Source: Sporomusa silvacetica DSM 10669 (GTDB taxonomy: Bacteria; Bacillota; Negativicutes; Sporomusales; Sporomusaceae). From it: a DNA stretch of 64,000 bases. Each line of letters opens with the position of its first letter. Within the stretch, counting starts at the first letter, position 1. Under the pieces are notes generated by a model. That model ran no database searches. It had not been told where the DNA came from and was given only the letters and a program-made list of their open reading frames with translations. The stretch spans positions 1-64,000 of the forward strand of contig NZ_LSLK01000060.1 of NCBI RefSeq assembly GCF_002257705.1, written 5' to 3'. Positions 1 through 8,151 of this stretch are shown here, one piece after another. The position numbers and the translations under genes are program-made.

Positions 1-54
1 AAAATAATCGTTGGCGGCTTTCGTGAAGAGATATAATCTATAAAAAATCTGATT

Positions 55-107
55 ACCGCAAAATAGTAGCCATATCAACTGGCCATTACTTTGCGGTGTT
101 TTATTTT
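55..107 (+). terminator. Intrinsic terminator-like hairpin
   Basis: ACCGCAAA (55-62) pairs with TTTGCGGT (90-97), and a T-rich stretch follows on the plus strand to about 107. It probably ends a plus-strand gene lying to the left of the window. The loop is long, 27 bases, so the call is moderate. Confidence 0.5.
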
Positions 108-451
108 GCCGTATTATTGCTGAGTAATATTTATACAACTGGCGGTTATTTAATGGATCATTAACCGCTTCGAGTATATGCTATTACCTAAAATTGCTAT
201 AAACCTGTCTTCTAACATTTATCATCAATACGGTCAATCCTCAATAGTAAGGAAACAAAACGTCCCCTTGTATCTATTGCCAAATCATAGGAAACGGCAG
301 AACCGTCCCCTTGTATCCTATGCCAACTTCTCCGGGAAAGAGTACTTCCATTCCAAGCTAAGCCAACTGACAAAGACTCCGTCTGGCAGCCCCGTGTAAA
401 GCACAATACCTTCCCCATTGGTTCGCCCGAAATTATTTGATTGTGAACTTT
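108..451. repeat. Intergenic stretch with REP-like direct repeats
   Basis: No gene is supported here. Two 23-base direct repeats sharing CGTCCCCTTGTATC lie at 261-283 and 304-326, matching at 20 of 23 positions. The complement of 296-310 contains GGGGACGGTTCT, a motif often seen in short interspersed REP-like repeats of Firmicutes (from knowledge). CATAGGA (287-293) and TCCTATG (315-321) form an inverted repeat around the second copy. A further weak hairpin lies at about 142-170. Confidence 0.4.
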
Positions 452-1711
452 CTATCTGGTCAGATTCAACAGATTCTTTCGCTTGTAAATACTTAATATC
501 ACCCCGGTAGCTGCCAGGTTTACAATCGTTTGCGAGCCGCCGAAGCTGACAAACGGCAGGCTTACGGACGCAACGGGGGCCAGCCCCAGCGACATCAGCA
601 CATGCCAGGAAAAATTGACGGTAAAGTAAGCGGCAAGTCCCGCCACAACCATTCTCCCATACTGGTCCTTGATCTGCCGCGCAGCGCGAACCAATACCAG
701 CGTTATGGCGCATCCTGCGGCAATAGCGCCGGCACCTGCCAACCAGCCGAACTTATGAACTAAGTAAAGAAAGACAAAGTCAGTGTGAAATGCTGTTGAA
801 GCCGTTTCCGGCATGGAAATGCCTTGCCCCCACAACTCAGCAGAACGGATGATATTAAGGAGACTTAAATTATCCGCGGCCAGTGCCAGCTTGATCAGGA
901 CTAAACCAACCGGCAGCAGCAGGAATCCGATGATCCGTGTCTTTTGGGCGCCGGACATAGCCATGAGGACAATGAATACCAACGTATAAACCACCGCAAG
1001 ATAAGCGGTGTTGCTTATCATATAAAGGAAATCCGGAATGATCAAAAGCGCAGCGGCCTTTATCGCCCATGGCTTATTTGTCCAGTCTTTGCCGATGAAG
1101 ATTCCTGCCAGCGCAAGAATCAGGAAAAATGGCGTAATGCCGATATAGTTAATGAAGAGGCTATGGTTGCGACCGCCGATGAAAGCAGTCCCTAACGCCA
1201 AAAACGATTTTCCATCCAGGGACGGCCCCAGCATCAGGACGGCTAACCAAAGCAGTATTGTACCCGCATAGAGGTGTGGAGTGTAAGGGCGTAGTTTCCG
1301 GAAATCAGAGTAGTGCAGCCAAAGCAGCATCACAGTTCCGATGCCGGTAAAAATCACACTTTTGACAAACAGGTGTAGCGAACCTAGCAGCACACCACTT
1401 GTATCCAGCATATGCATTACCGCCAACCCCAGACAACTAAGCAAGGCGACAGCGCCGACCAACGGCCAGTTCCTCTGCGGCACATGGGTTCGCTGGAGCT
1501 GCCGGCCTAAGTCGGTCGCATCTCCCATTCTATGTATCGCGGCCGGGACGGCTTCCTGCTCTGGCAGGCCGTCGTTTTTTAGTTCCAGGGCAATCTCTTC
1601 CAGGTGAGACAACAGCTCCGACTTCACCTGCCCGTGTACTTCATGCCATTTGATTTGCGAACATACTGCATCCAAATAGGTTTGCACCATACGATTTTGT
1701 TCTAAAGACAT
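452..1711 (-). CDS. FtsW/RodA/SpoVE-like membrane protein with N-terminal permease-prefix domain
   Basis: A 419-residue protein. Residues 1-75 are soluble and amphipathic, resembling the HAAS/permease-prefix domain that usually accompanies PadR regulators. About ten hydrophobic segments follow, and near the C-terminus is FGGSQTIVNLAATG, the signature of the FtsW/RodA/SpoVE family of peptidoglycan polymerases. I start it at the ATG at 1711, preceded by GGGGAGGCG; the longer reading frame to 1762 lies inside the padR gene. The start overlaps the end of padR by 10 bases, so the two are probably translationally coupled. It is unlikely to be the essential divisome FtsW because it is fused to a regulatory prefix and stands alone with a repressor. 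It may be a condition-specific glycosyltransferase. Confidence 0.8.
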   Translation of the reverse strand: MSLEQNRMVQTYLDAVCSQIKWHEVHGQVKSELLSHLEEIALELKNDGLPEQEAVPAAIHRMGDATDLGRQLQRTHVPQRNWPLVGAVALLSCLGLAVMHMLDTSGVLLGSLHLFVKSVIFTGIGTVMLLWLHYSDFRKLRPYTPHLYAGTILLWLAVLMLGPSLDGKSFLALGTAFIGGRNHSLFINYIGITPFFLILALAGIFIGKDWTNKPWAIKAAALLIIPDFLYMISNTAYLAVVYTLVFIVLMAMSGAQKTRIIGFLLLPVGLVLIKLALAADNLSLLNIIRSAELWGQGISMPETASTAFHTDFVFLYLVHKFGWLAGAGAIAAGCAITLVLVRAARQIKDQYGRMVVAGLAAYFTVNFSWHVLMSLGLAPVASVSLPFVSFGGSQTIVNLAATGVILSIYKRKNLLNLTR

Positions 1712-2043
1712 ACAATCGCCTCCCCAAGAATCTGTTCCACCGCCGAGCGGAATATAACCCACTCCTGCCTTTTTTCTTCAAGCTGCAGCCGGCCCCGCTC
1801 GGTCAGCCGGTAGTATTTTCTTTGCCGGTTTCCCTGGGCGTCTGACCAATAAGCTTCAAGCATTCCATCCAGCTCCAGCGAATGCAATATGGGATAAAGC
1901 GTCCCTTCCTTGAAGTGGAACACCCCGCCTGAAGTATTCTCCATTTCTTTAATCATTTCGTAGCCGTACATCGATTTTCGTTCCAGCAATTTCAGGATAA
2001 GGATAACCGTACTTCCCTTAAGCAGCTCCTTATTGACCCGCAC
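1702..2043 (-). CDS. PadR family transcriptional regulator
   Basis: A 113-residue winged-helix protein of typical PadR length. Recognisable parts are the YGYEMIKEME helix and the GTLYPILHSLE recognition helix and wing region. The start is GTG at 2043, preceded by GAGGAGGG. It is the first gene of a two-gene unit with the FtsW-like protein at 452-1711. PadR proteins commonly repress their own operon together with an adjacent HAAS-domain membrane protein, so this is probably a cognate repressor; the effector is unknown. Confidence 0.9.
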   Translation of the reverse strand: MRVNKELLKGSTVILILKLLERKSMYGYEMIKEMENTSGGVFHFKEGTLYPILHSLELDGMLEAYWSDAQGNRQRKYYRLTERGRLQLEEKRQEWVIFRSAVEQILGEAIVCL

Positions 2044-2202
2044 TCTTGAATCCCTCCTCTTGTGAGCATCGCTTTTCGATGCATAGTATATCTATGCATT
2101 ATAGTAATATACCTCCCAATTTTTTGCAACCACAATTTGTATGATAAAGCATCTCAAGAACCTGGTCATTTCGCCGTTGCCAATAATACTGCGCCCAGTG
2201 CT

Positions 2203-3399
2203 CTACCTAATTTCAGTTGTTTCGAAAATATAACAAGAGCAAAAACCTATCAGGCACGCGCCGCATGCCGCCATCAAAATATAGATGGAGCTTAAGTTCA
2301 ACAATACGCCAAATATGCCGTAAGCAAGCGGGAGCGAGGTATTGCCCACCAATGTCGACACGCTGAACACTCTTCCCGTCATATAGCCTGGCGTATAACT
2401 TTGCAGTAATGATTGCCAAAAGACCGACGCAAAAGCAATACAAACGCCGATAACCATCATTATTAACATATAGATGTACACGGTTTGTATTCTTAAAAAC
2501 TGCGAAACACTAATTGCTATAAAACAAAACCCCACTGCCATAATAAATGAAGTCAACGTCCGCTCGTCTACGGAATCTTTCTTTTTAACGCTCATAAATG
2601 CTGATCCCGCAACCAGTCCGACCCCTATCATCATCTCCAGGTAGCCGAGATTGCTCACTCCGCTGCCCTCCAGCCTGTTTGCCAAAAAAGGCAGTGAAAC
2701 CGTTAAGCTTCCCACAAAAAAATGGGCTATCGCGATAATTTTCAATACAAAAGTTATCCGCCGTTGTTTTTTGATGAAGCAAATGCCCTCATACATATCC
2801 TTCCAGATATTTTTCTTTTCGCTGGGGCTTCGATAAGCTTTGTTTATTCTTATAAAACAGGCCAGAAATGAAGAAACAAAATAAGAAATACTGTTAGCTA
2901 AAAACACCCATGTCAATCCAAACATACTTACAGCCAACGCCCCCAGCAGAGGTCCCGCCACCGTACAAACACCACCGACCATTTGGCTCATGCCATTTGC
3001 TTTGATCAGATTATCTTTCTCGACTATTTCCGGAATAATCGCCTGTACGGCCGGTTCAAAAAAGGCTGTGGCTAGGGACAAACATAACCCGATTGAAAAA
3101 ACATGCCAAATTTCCAGTGCATTGACCATCGATAGATAAGATATTGCCAGCACAAGGCAGCCCCGAATAATGTCGGTCACAACCAGCATTGTTTTCCGCT
3201 GCCAGCGGTCAGTCAGCGCCCCGGCGAAAAAACCGAGGAGAATACCCGGAAGCACTGATACCAATAAAAAAAATCCCATAACAGAAGGAGAATTGGTCTT
3301 CTGCAAAATCCACCACGCAAGCGCTATGGCATAAAACTTATCGCCCAGTTGGGATACGATCTTTCCCAGCCAAAGGAAAGTAAAGTTTTTATTGATCAT
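2203..3399 (-). CDS. MFS transporter, drug/siderophore exporter type
   Basis: A 398-residue protein with about twelve hydrophobic segments, a normal length for this MFS subgroup (EntS/macrolide-efflux-like). A motif-A-like loop, GALTDRWQRKT, lies at residues 60-70 between TM2 and TM3. The start is ATG at 3399 with GAAAGG upstream. It sits 37 bases downstream of the -10 element of a MerR-type promoter (3436-3466), so it was probably the target of a MerR regulator whose 3' end is still present upstream. Proton-driven efflux of a toxic compound is inferred; the substrate is unknown. Confidence 0.85.
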   Translation of the reverse strand: MINKNFTFLWLGKIVSQLGDKFYAIALAWWILQKTNSPSVMGFFLLVSVLPGILLGFFAGALTDRWQRKTMLVVTDIIRGCLVLAISYLSMVNALEIWHVFSIGLCLSLATAFFEPAVQAIIPEIVEKDNLIKANGMSQMVGGVCTVAGPLLGALAVSMFGLTWVFLANSISYFVSSFLACFIRINKAYRSPSEKKNIWKDMYEGICFIKKQRRITFVLKIIAIAHFFVGSLTVSLPFLANRLEGSGVSNLGYLEMMIGVGLVAGSAFMSVKKKDSVDERTLTSFIMAVGFCFIAISVSQFLRIQTVYIYMLIMMVIGVCIAFASVFWQSLLQSYTPGYMTGRVFSVSTLVGNTSLPLAYGIFGVLLNLSSIYILMAACGACLIGFCSCYIFETTEIR

Positions 3400-3419
3400 G
3401 TTTATTACGACCTTTCTAT

Positions 3420-3549
3420 AACTTTATAGGTCATCATCATAAACTATAAAGTCATAGTCAGGTCAAGTATTTATCAGGCTCTTTCTTCTCCCTGCCGACA
3501 ACATTCCCGGATATGTTTTATCTCTTCGTCGGCTAATCCCAAAAATTCA
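3420..3549. repeat. Direct repeat copy A: merR 3' end plus promoter
   Basis: This segment is nearly the same as 5750-5876 and in the same orientation. It contains the last 24 codons of a merR reading frame (EFLGLADEEIKHIRECC and following, stop near 3475) and then the 19-bp-spacer promoter. The merR fragment is cut off by the araC-like gene, which ends at 3554. The two copies flank 2.2 kb of other genes, as expected if an insertion or recombination split an original merR-promoter-transporter module. Confidence 0.8.
3436..3466 (-). promoter_or_regulatory. MerR-type promoter with 19-bp spacer, copy A
   Basis: On the minus strand the -35 is TTGACC (3466-3461) and the -10 is TATGAT (3441-3436), separated by exactly 19 bases. 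That over-long spacer is the hallmark of MerR-activated promoters. The spacer holds the dyad ACTAT-N6-ATAGT, the expected operator. It points at the MFS gene 37 bases away. A second copy lies at 5767-5797. Confidence 0.75.
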
Positions 3550-3553
3550 AATT

Positions 3554-4429
3554 TTATTTAACCGGAATATATATATCAAATTCTGATAAATCATTGTCCG
3601 GCCCTAAAAATCGTTCATCATAAAATTCAAAATCATCTCGTTGATCTATTTCAAAACCTGAGCATAAAACCCATGTGCCCCAAATATAATCATAGGTCAT
3701 CTGCAGGGTATTGATTTTACCTTTGTGGGTGAATACTGCGTATTTACCACCATGAAGAGTTTTAGATTCCATTCCTTGTGGCAGTTCGTCGAAGGAGCGC
3801 ACTTCAACACCGAAAAAGTGGCTAAACTCGGTGTTTTGATTGAATTTGCTTATATCAAAATCAGGATCTGCTTCGCATACCCCATATCCTTTAACACCCT
3901 CTACACGGTTCCTTATCTCTTCAATGCGAGAGTTAAAGCTCTTCCACATTTCAGGAAGCCTATTATTACTCAGGGTGGTTTTACCACGCATACCGATAAG
4001 CCTTACCTCGTCAAGCTGCCGGATAAAAGGTTGTATGGTTACGCCTTCATGAAGGTGTTTTAGATGGATTGCCGTCAGTTCCTTTTGGTTGCCGACGATT
4101 GCATCTATTCTATTTTTTCGATATGTACCGAGTGACACCTTATAAACTCTTTTAAAGGCACGGTTAAATGACTCCTGTGAATCAAACTGATAATGAACCG
4201 CAATGTCCAAAATCCTTTTGTCGGTGTACAATAAATCATTTGCCGCGCGTGCAATCCGTCTTGACCGTATGTAATTTCCCGCTGTTTCCCCCAGAACGGC
4301 TTCAAATATTCTATGAAAATGATAGTAGGAATAGCCGGCAATGCCGGCTACCTCCTCCACCTTGATATCTTCATTGAGATTGTTTTCGATAAATATGACC
4401 GCTTTTTCCATCTGCTCCAGGTAGTTCAT
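3554..4429 (-). CDS. AraC family regulator with GyrI-like effector domain
   Basis: A 291-residue protein. Residues 1-105 are a double helix-turn-helix of the AraC/XylS class (GYSYYHFHRIFEAVLGE; FDSQESFNRAFKRVYKVSLG). The rest resembles the GyrI-like/SOB-L small-molecule binding domain, including the GGKYAVFTHKG strand. This architecture is that of Rob/BmrR-like multidrug sensors. The ATG at 4429 has GGGTGG upstream. It lies 25 bases downstream of the C45 acyltransferase gene on the same strand, so the two probably share a transcript. It may regulate that enzyme or the MFS exporter beyond it. Confidence 0.88.
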   Translation of the reverse strand: MNYLEQMEKAVIFIENNLNEDIKVEEVAGIAGYSYYHFHRIFEAVLGETAGNYIRSRRIARAANDLLYTDKRILDIAVHYQFDSQESFNRAFKRVYKVSLGTYRKNRIDAIVGNQKELTAIHLKHLHEGVTIQPFIRQLDEVRLIGMRGKTTLSNNRLPEMWKSFNSRIEEIRNRVEGVKGYGVCEADPDFDISKFNQNTEFSHFFGVEVRSFDELPQGMESKTLHGGKYAVFTHKGKINTLQMTYDYIWGTWVLCSGFEIDQRDDFEFYDERFLGPDNDLSEFDIYIPVK

Positions 4430-4454
4430 ATTTTGTATCCACCCTTTTCATTTA

Positions 4455-5570
4455 TCAATAGTTTTCTACCATCGAATAGAAATCTATGGGAGCTTTTTCT
4501 CTTTCTAGTTGAACAGGATATACCGCCTGCTGTATCTCGTCCCGGATTTTAAAGCTGTGCCATATGTTAATTACCGGAGACCCAAAGCAAACATCTACGG
4601 TACCATCATCCACGTCAAATACCATACTTCGCAGGGTGCCGAAAAACTCGTCATAGAAGTGGCAGCAAAGACCCTCCGGGTATTTTGTTGATAATAGCCG
4701 CTTTAAGTCTTCCGGCAAAATGTGCTCCTTGCCGTCCAATGTATCGCAGATAAGTTTATAGCGCTCAAGCGAATTCGTCATACTTAATGGAGCATAAGCT
4801 TTTAACTCCGGTAAATGGACATGATTGGTAGAGCATATGAATTGCTCCTCTGTATCCGCATCAATCTCTTTGACAGCCTTCTCACCATTAAAGCTTTCAA
4901 TCAACGCCGCATGACCGTTCTTATCCGCTACCAGCATGTTAATATTATAGGCAATCGGCATTTTCTTTGTCCATTGTATCGCTTCATCGACATCTTTGCA
5001 GTTTTCCAAAACCGAGCGTATGACCGCCCAAAACTGCAAACCTACAATAGCCGGTTTTGCAGTAAATTCAAAATTTCCTACGGGCAAACCTGCAGAAGTC
5101 TGACTCACGGCCAGCCCATGTTCATTCATTCCGTCACCTCGCCCGAACTGCATAATTGAAGAACCAATGTGTGCATATTTACCCTTGATTATAGTAGTGG
5201 AAAGTGTCATTTCATCCGTCTTATCATTAAAGTCATAGTTACGGGCAAGAATTGTATGCCCATTTTTAGTTTTGGAAGGTAATACCGCAACCTGACTGCA
5301 ACCGGGATGTAAATAAGACATTTCATAATACAGAACCTGCATGGCGGGTATGTTCAGTTCTTCGGCAAATCCAGCAATTTCTTCATTAATGCCGGGGCAG
5401 AATTCATCAAAAAGTTTATGCATTTGGGTTTCATCTTGTTTTGTAAGAAATGCGGTCTTGCTTCTCATAGCATTGGAAAATCCCGAAATTTCCTTGCAGA
5501 TAGTTCCTAAAGTCCGGCCAACCTCGTAATTACTTCCCTTAAGAATTATATGTTGTGCTTGGTTTTCCAT
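4455..5570 (-). CDS. C45 family autoproteolytic acyltransferase/hydrolase
   Basis: A 371-residue protein of the acyl-CoA:6-aminopenicillanate acyltransferase (AAT, peptidase C45) type, an Ntn-hydrolase family. The predicted self-cleavage site is the Gly90-Cys91 pair in LHPGCSQVAV; Cys91 would become the N-terminal nucleophile. NGHTILARNYDFND and the GMNEHGLAVSQTS strand are typical of the family. The start ATG at 5570 is preceded by AGGAGGAC. Members hydrolyse or transfer acyl groups on amides such as penicillins, bile-acid conjugates or lipopeptides; the substrate here cannot be told. It lies downstream of the orphan MerR-type promoter copy B, with a leader of about 190 bases. Confidence 0.85.
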   Translation of the reverse strand: MENQAQHIILKGSNYEVGRTLGTICKEISGFSNAMRSKTAFLTKQDETQMHKLFDEFCPGINEEIAGFAEELNIPAMQVLYYEMSYLHPGCSQVAVLPSKTKNGHTILARNYDFNDKTDEMTLSTTIIKGKYAHIGSSIMQFGRGDGMNEHGLAVSQTSAGLPVGNFEFTAKPAIVGLQFWAVIRSVLENCKDVDEAIQWTKKMPIAYNINMLVADKNGHAALIESFNGEKAVKEIDADTEEQFICSTNHVHLPELKAYAPLSMTNSLERYKLICDTLDGKEHILPEDLKRLLSTKYPEGLCCHFYDEFFGTLRSMVFDVDDGTVDVCFGSPVINIWHSFKIRDEIQQAVYPVQLEREKAPIDFYSMVENY

Positions 5571-5749
5571 TGTTTTTGTCCTCCTTTGCTTAATCCGGGT
5601 ATTACTATATCAGATTTTGCACGAGGACTTTTGATATATTCTGCTGTTTACAAATGCCAGACACACCCGATCCTTTTTACTAATCATAATAAAGAACCGG
5701 CCGAATGCCGATTCAAAATATACGGTTAAGTTTCTCCTGCCTTGCACTA

Positions 5750-5876
5750 ACACTTTATAGGACATCATCATAAACTATAAAGTCATAGTCAGGTCAAGCA
5801 TTTCAGGTTTTTCTTTCTTCTTGCCGGCAACACTCCCGGATATGTTTTATTTCTTCGTCAGCTAATCCCAAAAATT
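5750..5876. repeat. Direct repeat copy B: merR 3' end plus promoter
   Basis: The counterpart of 3420-3549. Here the merR 3' end is continuous with the longer merR fragment at 5803-6207, so this copy is probably the original junction. Both copies keep the promoter intact, and the differences are scattered substitutions, which suggests the duplication is not recent. Confidence 0.8.
5767..5797 (-). promoter_or_regulatory. MerR-type promoter with 19-bp spacer, copy B
   Basis: On the minus strand TTGACC (5797-5792) and TATGAT (5772-5767) are 19 bases apart, with the same ACTAT-N6-ATAGT dyad as copy A. It reads towards the C45 acyltransferase gene whose start is at 5570. Confidence 0.7.
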
Positions 5877-6207
5877 CCAGAAAAAACTGGTGAGAATCCG
5901 GTGAATTCTTTTCGAACTGTATATGTAAATAATTCAATGTTTCATCATCAAGCCCTGTGGATTTGAGTATGGAAATGAATGTTTGACTGTCCATCAGCAT
6001 TTTTTTGTCAGTTGGGGTTTTTCCTTTGAGCATTTCAACAATCAACTTTTGCTGAAATCTTAAATACCGGATCTCCTGGTTTAGCTTATTTAAGCGTCGC
6101 TCTAAAATGTTACTCTCATTCATACCACCGGTATCAATTATGTCCTTTATCTGGTTTAAAGGCACACCCCATCGACTGTTCTCGCTGATCGAGCGGGACT
6201 CGTCCTG
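5803..6207 (-). pseudogene. MerR family regulator lacking its DNA-binding N-terminus
   Basis: The frame is open from a stop at 6208-6210 to 5803. It encodes the hinge (WGVPLNQIKDIID) and the dimerisation coiled coil of a MerR protein (ERRLNKLNQEIRYLRFQQ) with a C-terminal ligand or oligomer region ending RECCRQEERKT. The winged-helix HTH that should precede it is missing. A GTG at 6165 could start a 120-residue stub, but no ribosome site fits well. It is probably a truncated gene. Its last 24 codons are duplicated at 3475-3549. Confidence 0.75.
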
Positions 6208-6486
6208 TTAATGTGTACACAGTATCATTAACAGAACTTTTCGCAACTCTATAACCCCTGGAACCCTCAATGTTTTTTCCCAGCTAATAAACTTCCTTAT
6301 TACAATTCAATAGATATGGGGATATTTCTTTGCTTCCTTGACATCACTTTAGGACACAATGGTTATGAATTTGATAGAATGTTAAATCAGAATGAAGATT
6401 CTGATCGTACGCCCTCCCTGGGAAGTTTACCAGAATGATCATGCTGGCGCGATGTTGTCCATAATCCTTTCTGCGGCATGGTCGCT

Positions 6487-7155
6487 TTATTTTTCATTGC
6501 AGGACTTTTCTGCGAACCGGGCTCCCATTTCATAGGCTTTTTCGCAATCCCTGGGAAACACTTCTGCTCGCTGCTTTGCTTTCGCTTCGGGGTTGAAATA
6601 GTCGGAAACGAACTGCGAATAGTCTTCGAACTGATAAGTATCGGTACTGAAAAGCGTCTCCCAGTTGCCAAAAATCATCTCGAGAATCATTTCGTGGGAA
6701 GCAACCCGTTCCTGTCCCCCTACATTCTTTATCTGCTCATCGGTTGCGTTCATCGTGTAGATAAATCCGATCTGAATCTTTCGCGGAAAAAGCGTATATG
6801 GTTCAGGATGGCCATAAACCGAATAAGGGAACATCAGCCGCTCCAGAAATGATTTCATCTCTCCGGAAACGGTCTGGTAATAGAGCGGCGACCCTAAAAT
6901 CAGCGCATCGGCTGTTGCGATTTTCGCAAGAACCAGGGTCAAATCGTCCTGTAGCGCACACTTGCCGTAACTCGGCCCTCCTCTTCGCTTACAGGAAAAA
7001 CAGCTTATGCAGCCTTTATAGTTGAGATCATAAAGATGCACCAGTTCGGTTGCAGCGCCTTGCGCCGCGGCTCCTTCGAGCGCTTTACCCAGAAGGGTCG
7101 CCGTGTTCCAGTTTTTGCGGGGACTTCCGTTGACAGCAATTACGGTTTTATCCAT
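6487..7155 (-). CDS. Flavodoxin-family NAD(P)H-dependent FMN reductase
   Basis: A 222-residue protein of the NADPH-dependent FMN reductase/iron-sulfur flavoprotein fold. The FMN phosphate loop is GSPRKNWNTATLL near residue 10. A cysteine-containing CISCFSCKRR follows at about residue 49, and ILGSPLYYQTVSGEMKSFLER contacts the flavin ring. The start ATG at 7155 has GAAGGAGAA upstream, and the first codons overlap the stop of the broken esterase gene at 7148. A homologous but distinct flavoprotein is at 17624-18160. The role is probably quinone, nitro-compound or disulfide reduction; the substrate is unknown. Confidence 0.85.
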   Translation of the reverse strand: MDKTVIAVNGSPRKNWNTATLLGKALEGAAAQGAATELVHLYDLNYKGCISCFSCKRRGGPSYGKCALQDDLTLVLAKIATADALILGSPLYYQTVSGEMKSFLERLMFPYSVYGHPEPYTLFPRKIQIGFIYTMNATDEQIKNVGGQERVASHEMILEMIFGNWETLFSTDTYQFEDYSQFVSDYFNPEAKAKQRAEVFPRDCEKAYEMGARFAEKSCNEK

Positions 7156-7690
7156 GGTAATTCTCCTTCATTTTAATGTTTAGGATTTCATCAGCCGATA
7201 TGTTCCGCACAAATTTGCCAATATGGTCAAGGGCCTCCCTCGCTTCCGGCACAATGGCGGCAAAAGTCTGAAATACGTGCCACATGTTTTCCCATACTTC
7301 CAACGAAACATCAATCCCTGCGGCTTTAGCCCGCGCCGCCAGACGAGTTGAGTCGCTCAGCAGCACCTGAACGCCAGTCGCCGCCGAAATCAGGGCCGCG
7401 AAGTTGCTATGAGTGTCACAGTTGCCGCAGTAGAAGCCTCCCCCATGGAGATAGAGAATTACCTGTTCACTGCCTGCAGGCACGTTGGCGGCTCGCACCC
7501 ATTCCGCCGGCAAATTGGCAACGGTAACCGTTTCAACAGTGGCCCCCAGGGGAAGTTCGGCCGGTTTGAGGCTGGCATATTCCTGGCGTATCTGGGACAC
7601 GGTTTTTTTCTCAAGGTCAAATATCTCCTTCATTGAGCCGACATAGGCTTTTATGGCCTGCATGTCCCGGCCCCTTTCCGTTTCTTTCAT
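7148..7690 (-). pseudogene. HSL-type alpha/beta hydrolase with internal in-frame deletion
   Basis: The N-terminus carries the oxyanion-hole motif LHGGGFYCGN of the hormone-sensitive lipase/acetyl esterase family. After ISAATGVQV the protein jumps directly to LLSDSTRLAARAKAAGIDV and the C-terminal WHVFQTFA region. The central part, about 120 residues with the nucleophile GDSAGG motif and the acid residue, is missing, although the reading frame is preserved. The ATG at 7690 has AAGGAGATG upstream. The 180-residue product would be catalytically dead. It may survive because its translation is coupled to the flavoprotein gene that overlaps its stop codon. Confidence 0.8.
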
Positions 7691-7784
7691 AAGTAACATC
7701 TCCTTTCGAATCCGGTTTGTTTCTGCTATTAATTTACATTTTTGCAGTTAATAGTTTAATATACTTCAGAATAATAAAGGAACA

Positions 7785-8084
7785 TCATCCATGCGTTAGC
7801 CCCAATGTATCAAACCAAGCATCCAGGTAACGTGCGTGATCCGCGAAGCGATAAGTACCGTCAGGAATTTTACCGGAGTCGCCCATTCCCATCAGATCGG
7901 GAGCTAAACAACGGCCTACGTTTTCCAAATGGGGAATCACATTCCGCCACAGATAGGAGGAAGTGGGATTCCCATGCAAAAAGACAATCGGCTCCCCCTT
8001 TCCTGTATCCACATACGCCATCTCGCTGTCGAGCGTTCTCACCCGGCACCGCGCAGCCAAAATGGTATCATCCGCTTTCTTCAT
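7785..8084 (-). pseudogene. Haloalkane dehalogenase-like alpha/beta hydrolase, N-terminal fragment
   Basis: The 99-residue frame matches the first third of haloalkane dehalogenases: YVDTGKGEPIVFLHGNPTSS with the oxyanion HGNPTS, YLWRNVIPHLE, APDLMGMGDSGK, and DAWFDTLGL. It stops just before the segment that would carry the nucleophile Asp, so it cannot be an enzyme. A strong ribosome site (AAAGGAGGTCGATC) precedes the ATG at 8084. The rest of the gene is absent downstream. With the broken esterase next to it, this suggests a deletion joining two hydrolase remnants. Confidence 0.75.
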
Positions 8085-8151
8085 ATGATCGACCTCCTTT
8101 ATTTTAGCCTATCGCTTAGACTGTTAAAGGCGGCCAAAGGTTACAAAAATA

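Noticed and set aside
318..713. 131-residue minus-strand frame over the FtsW-like gene
   Set aside because: It is out of frame with a clear membrane protein gene, has no ribosome site and no family features.
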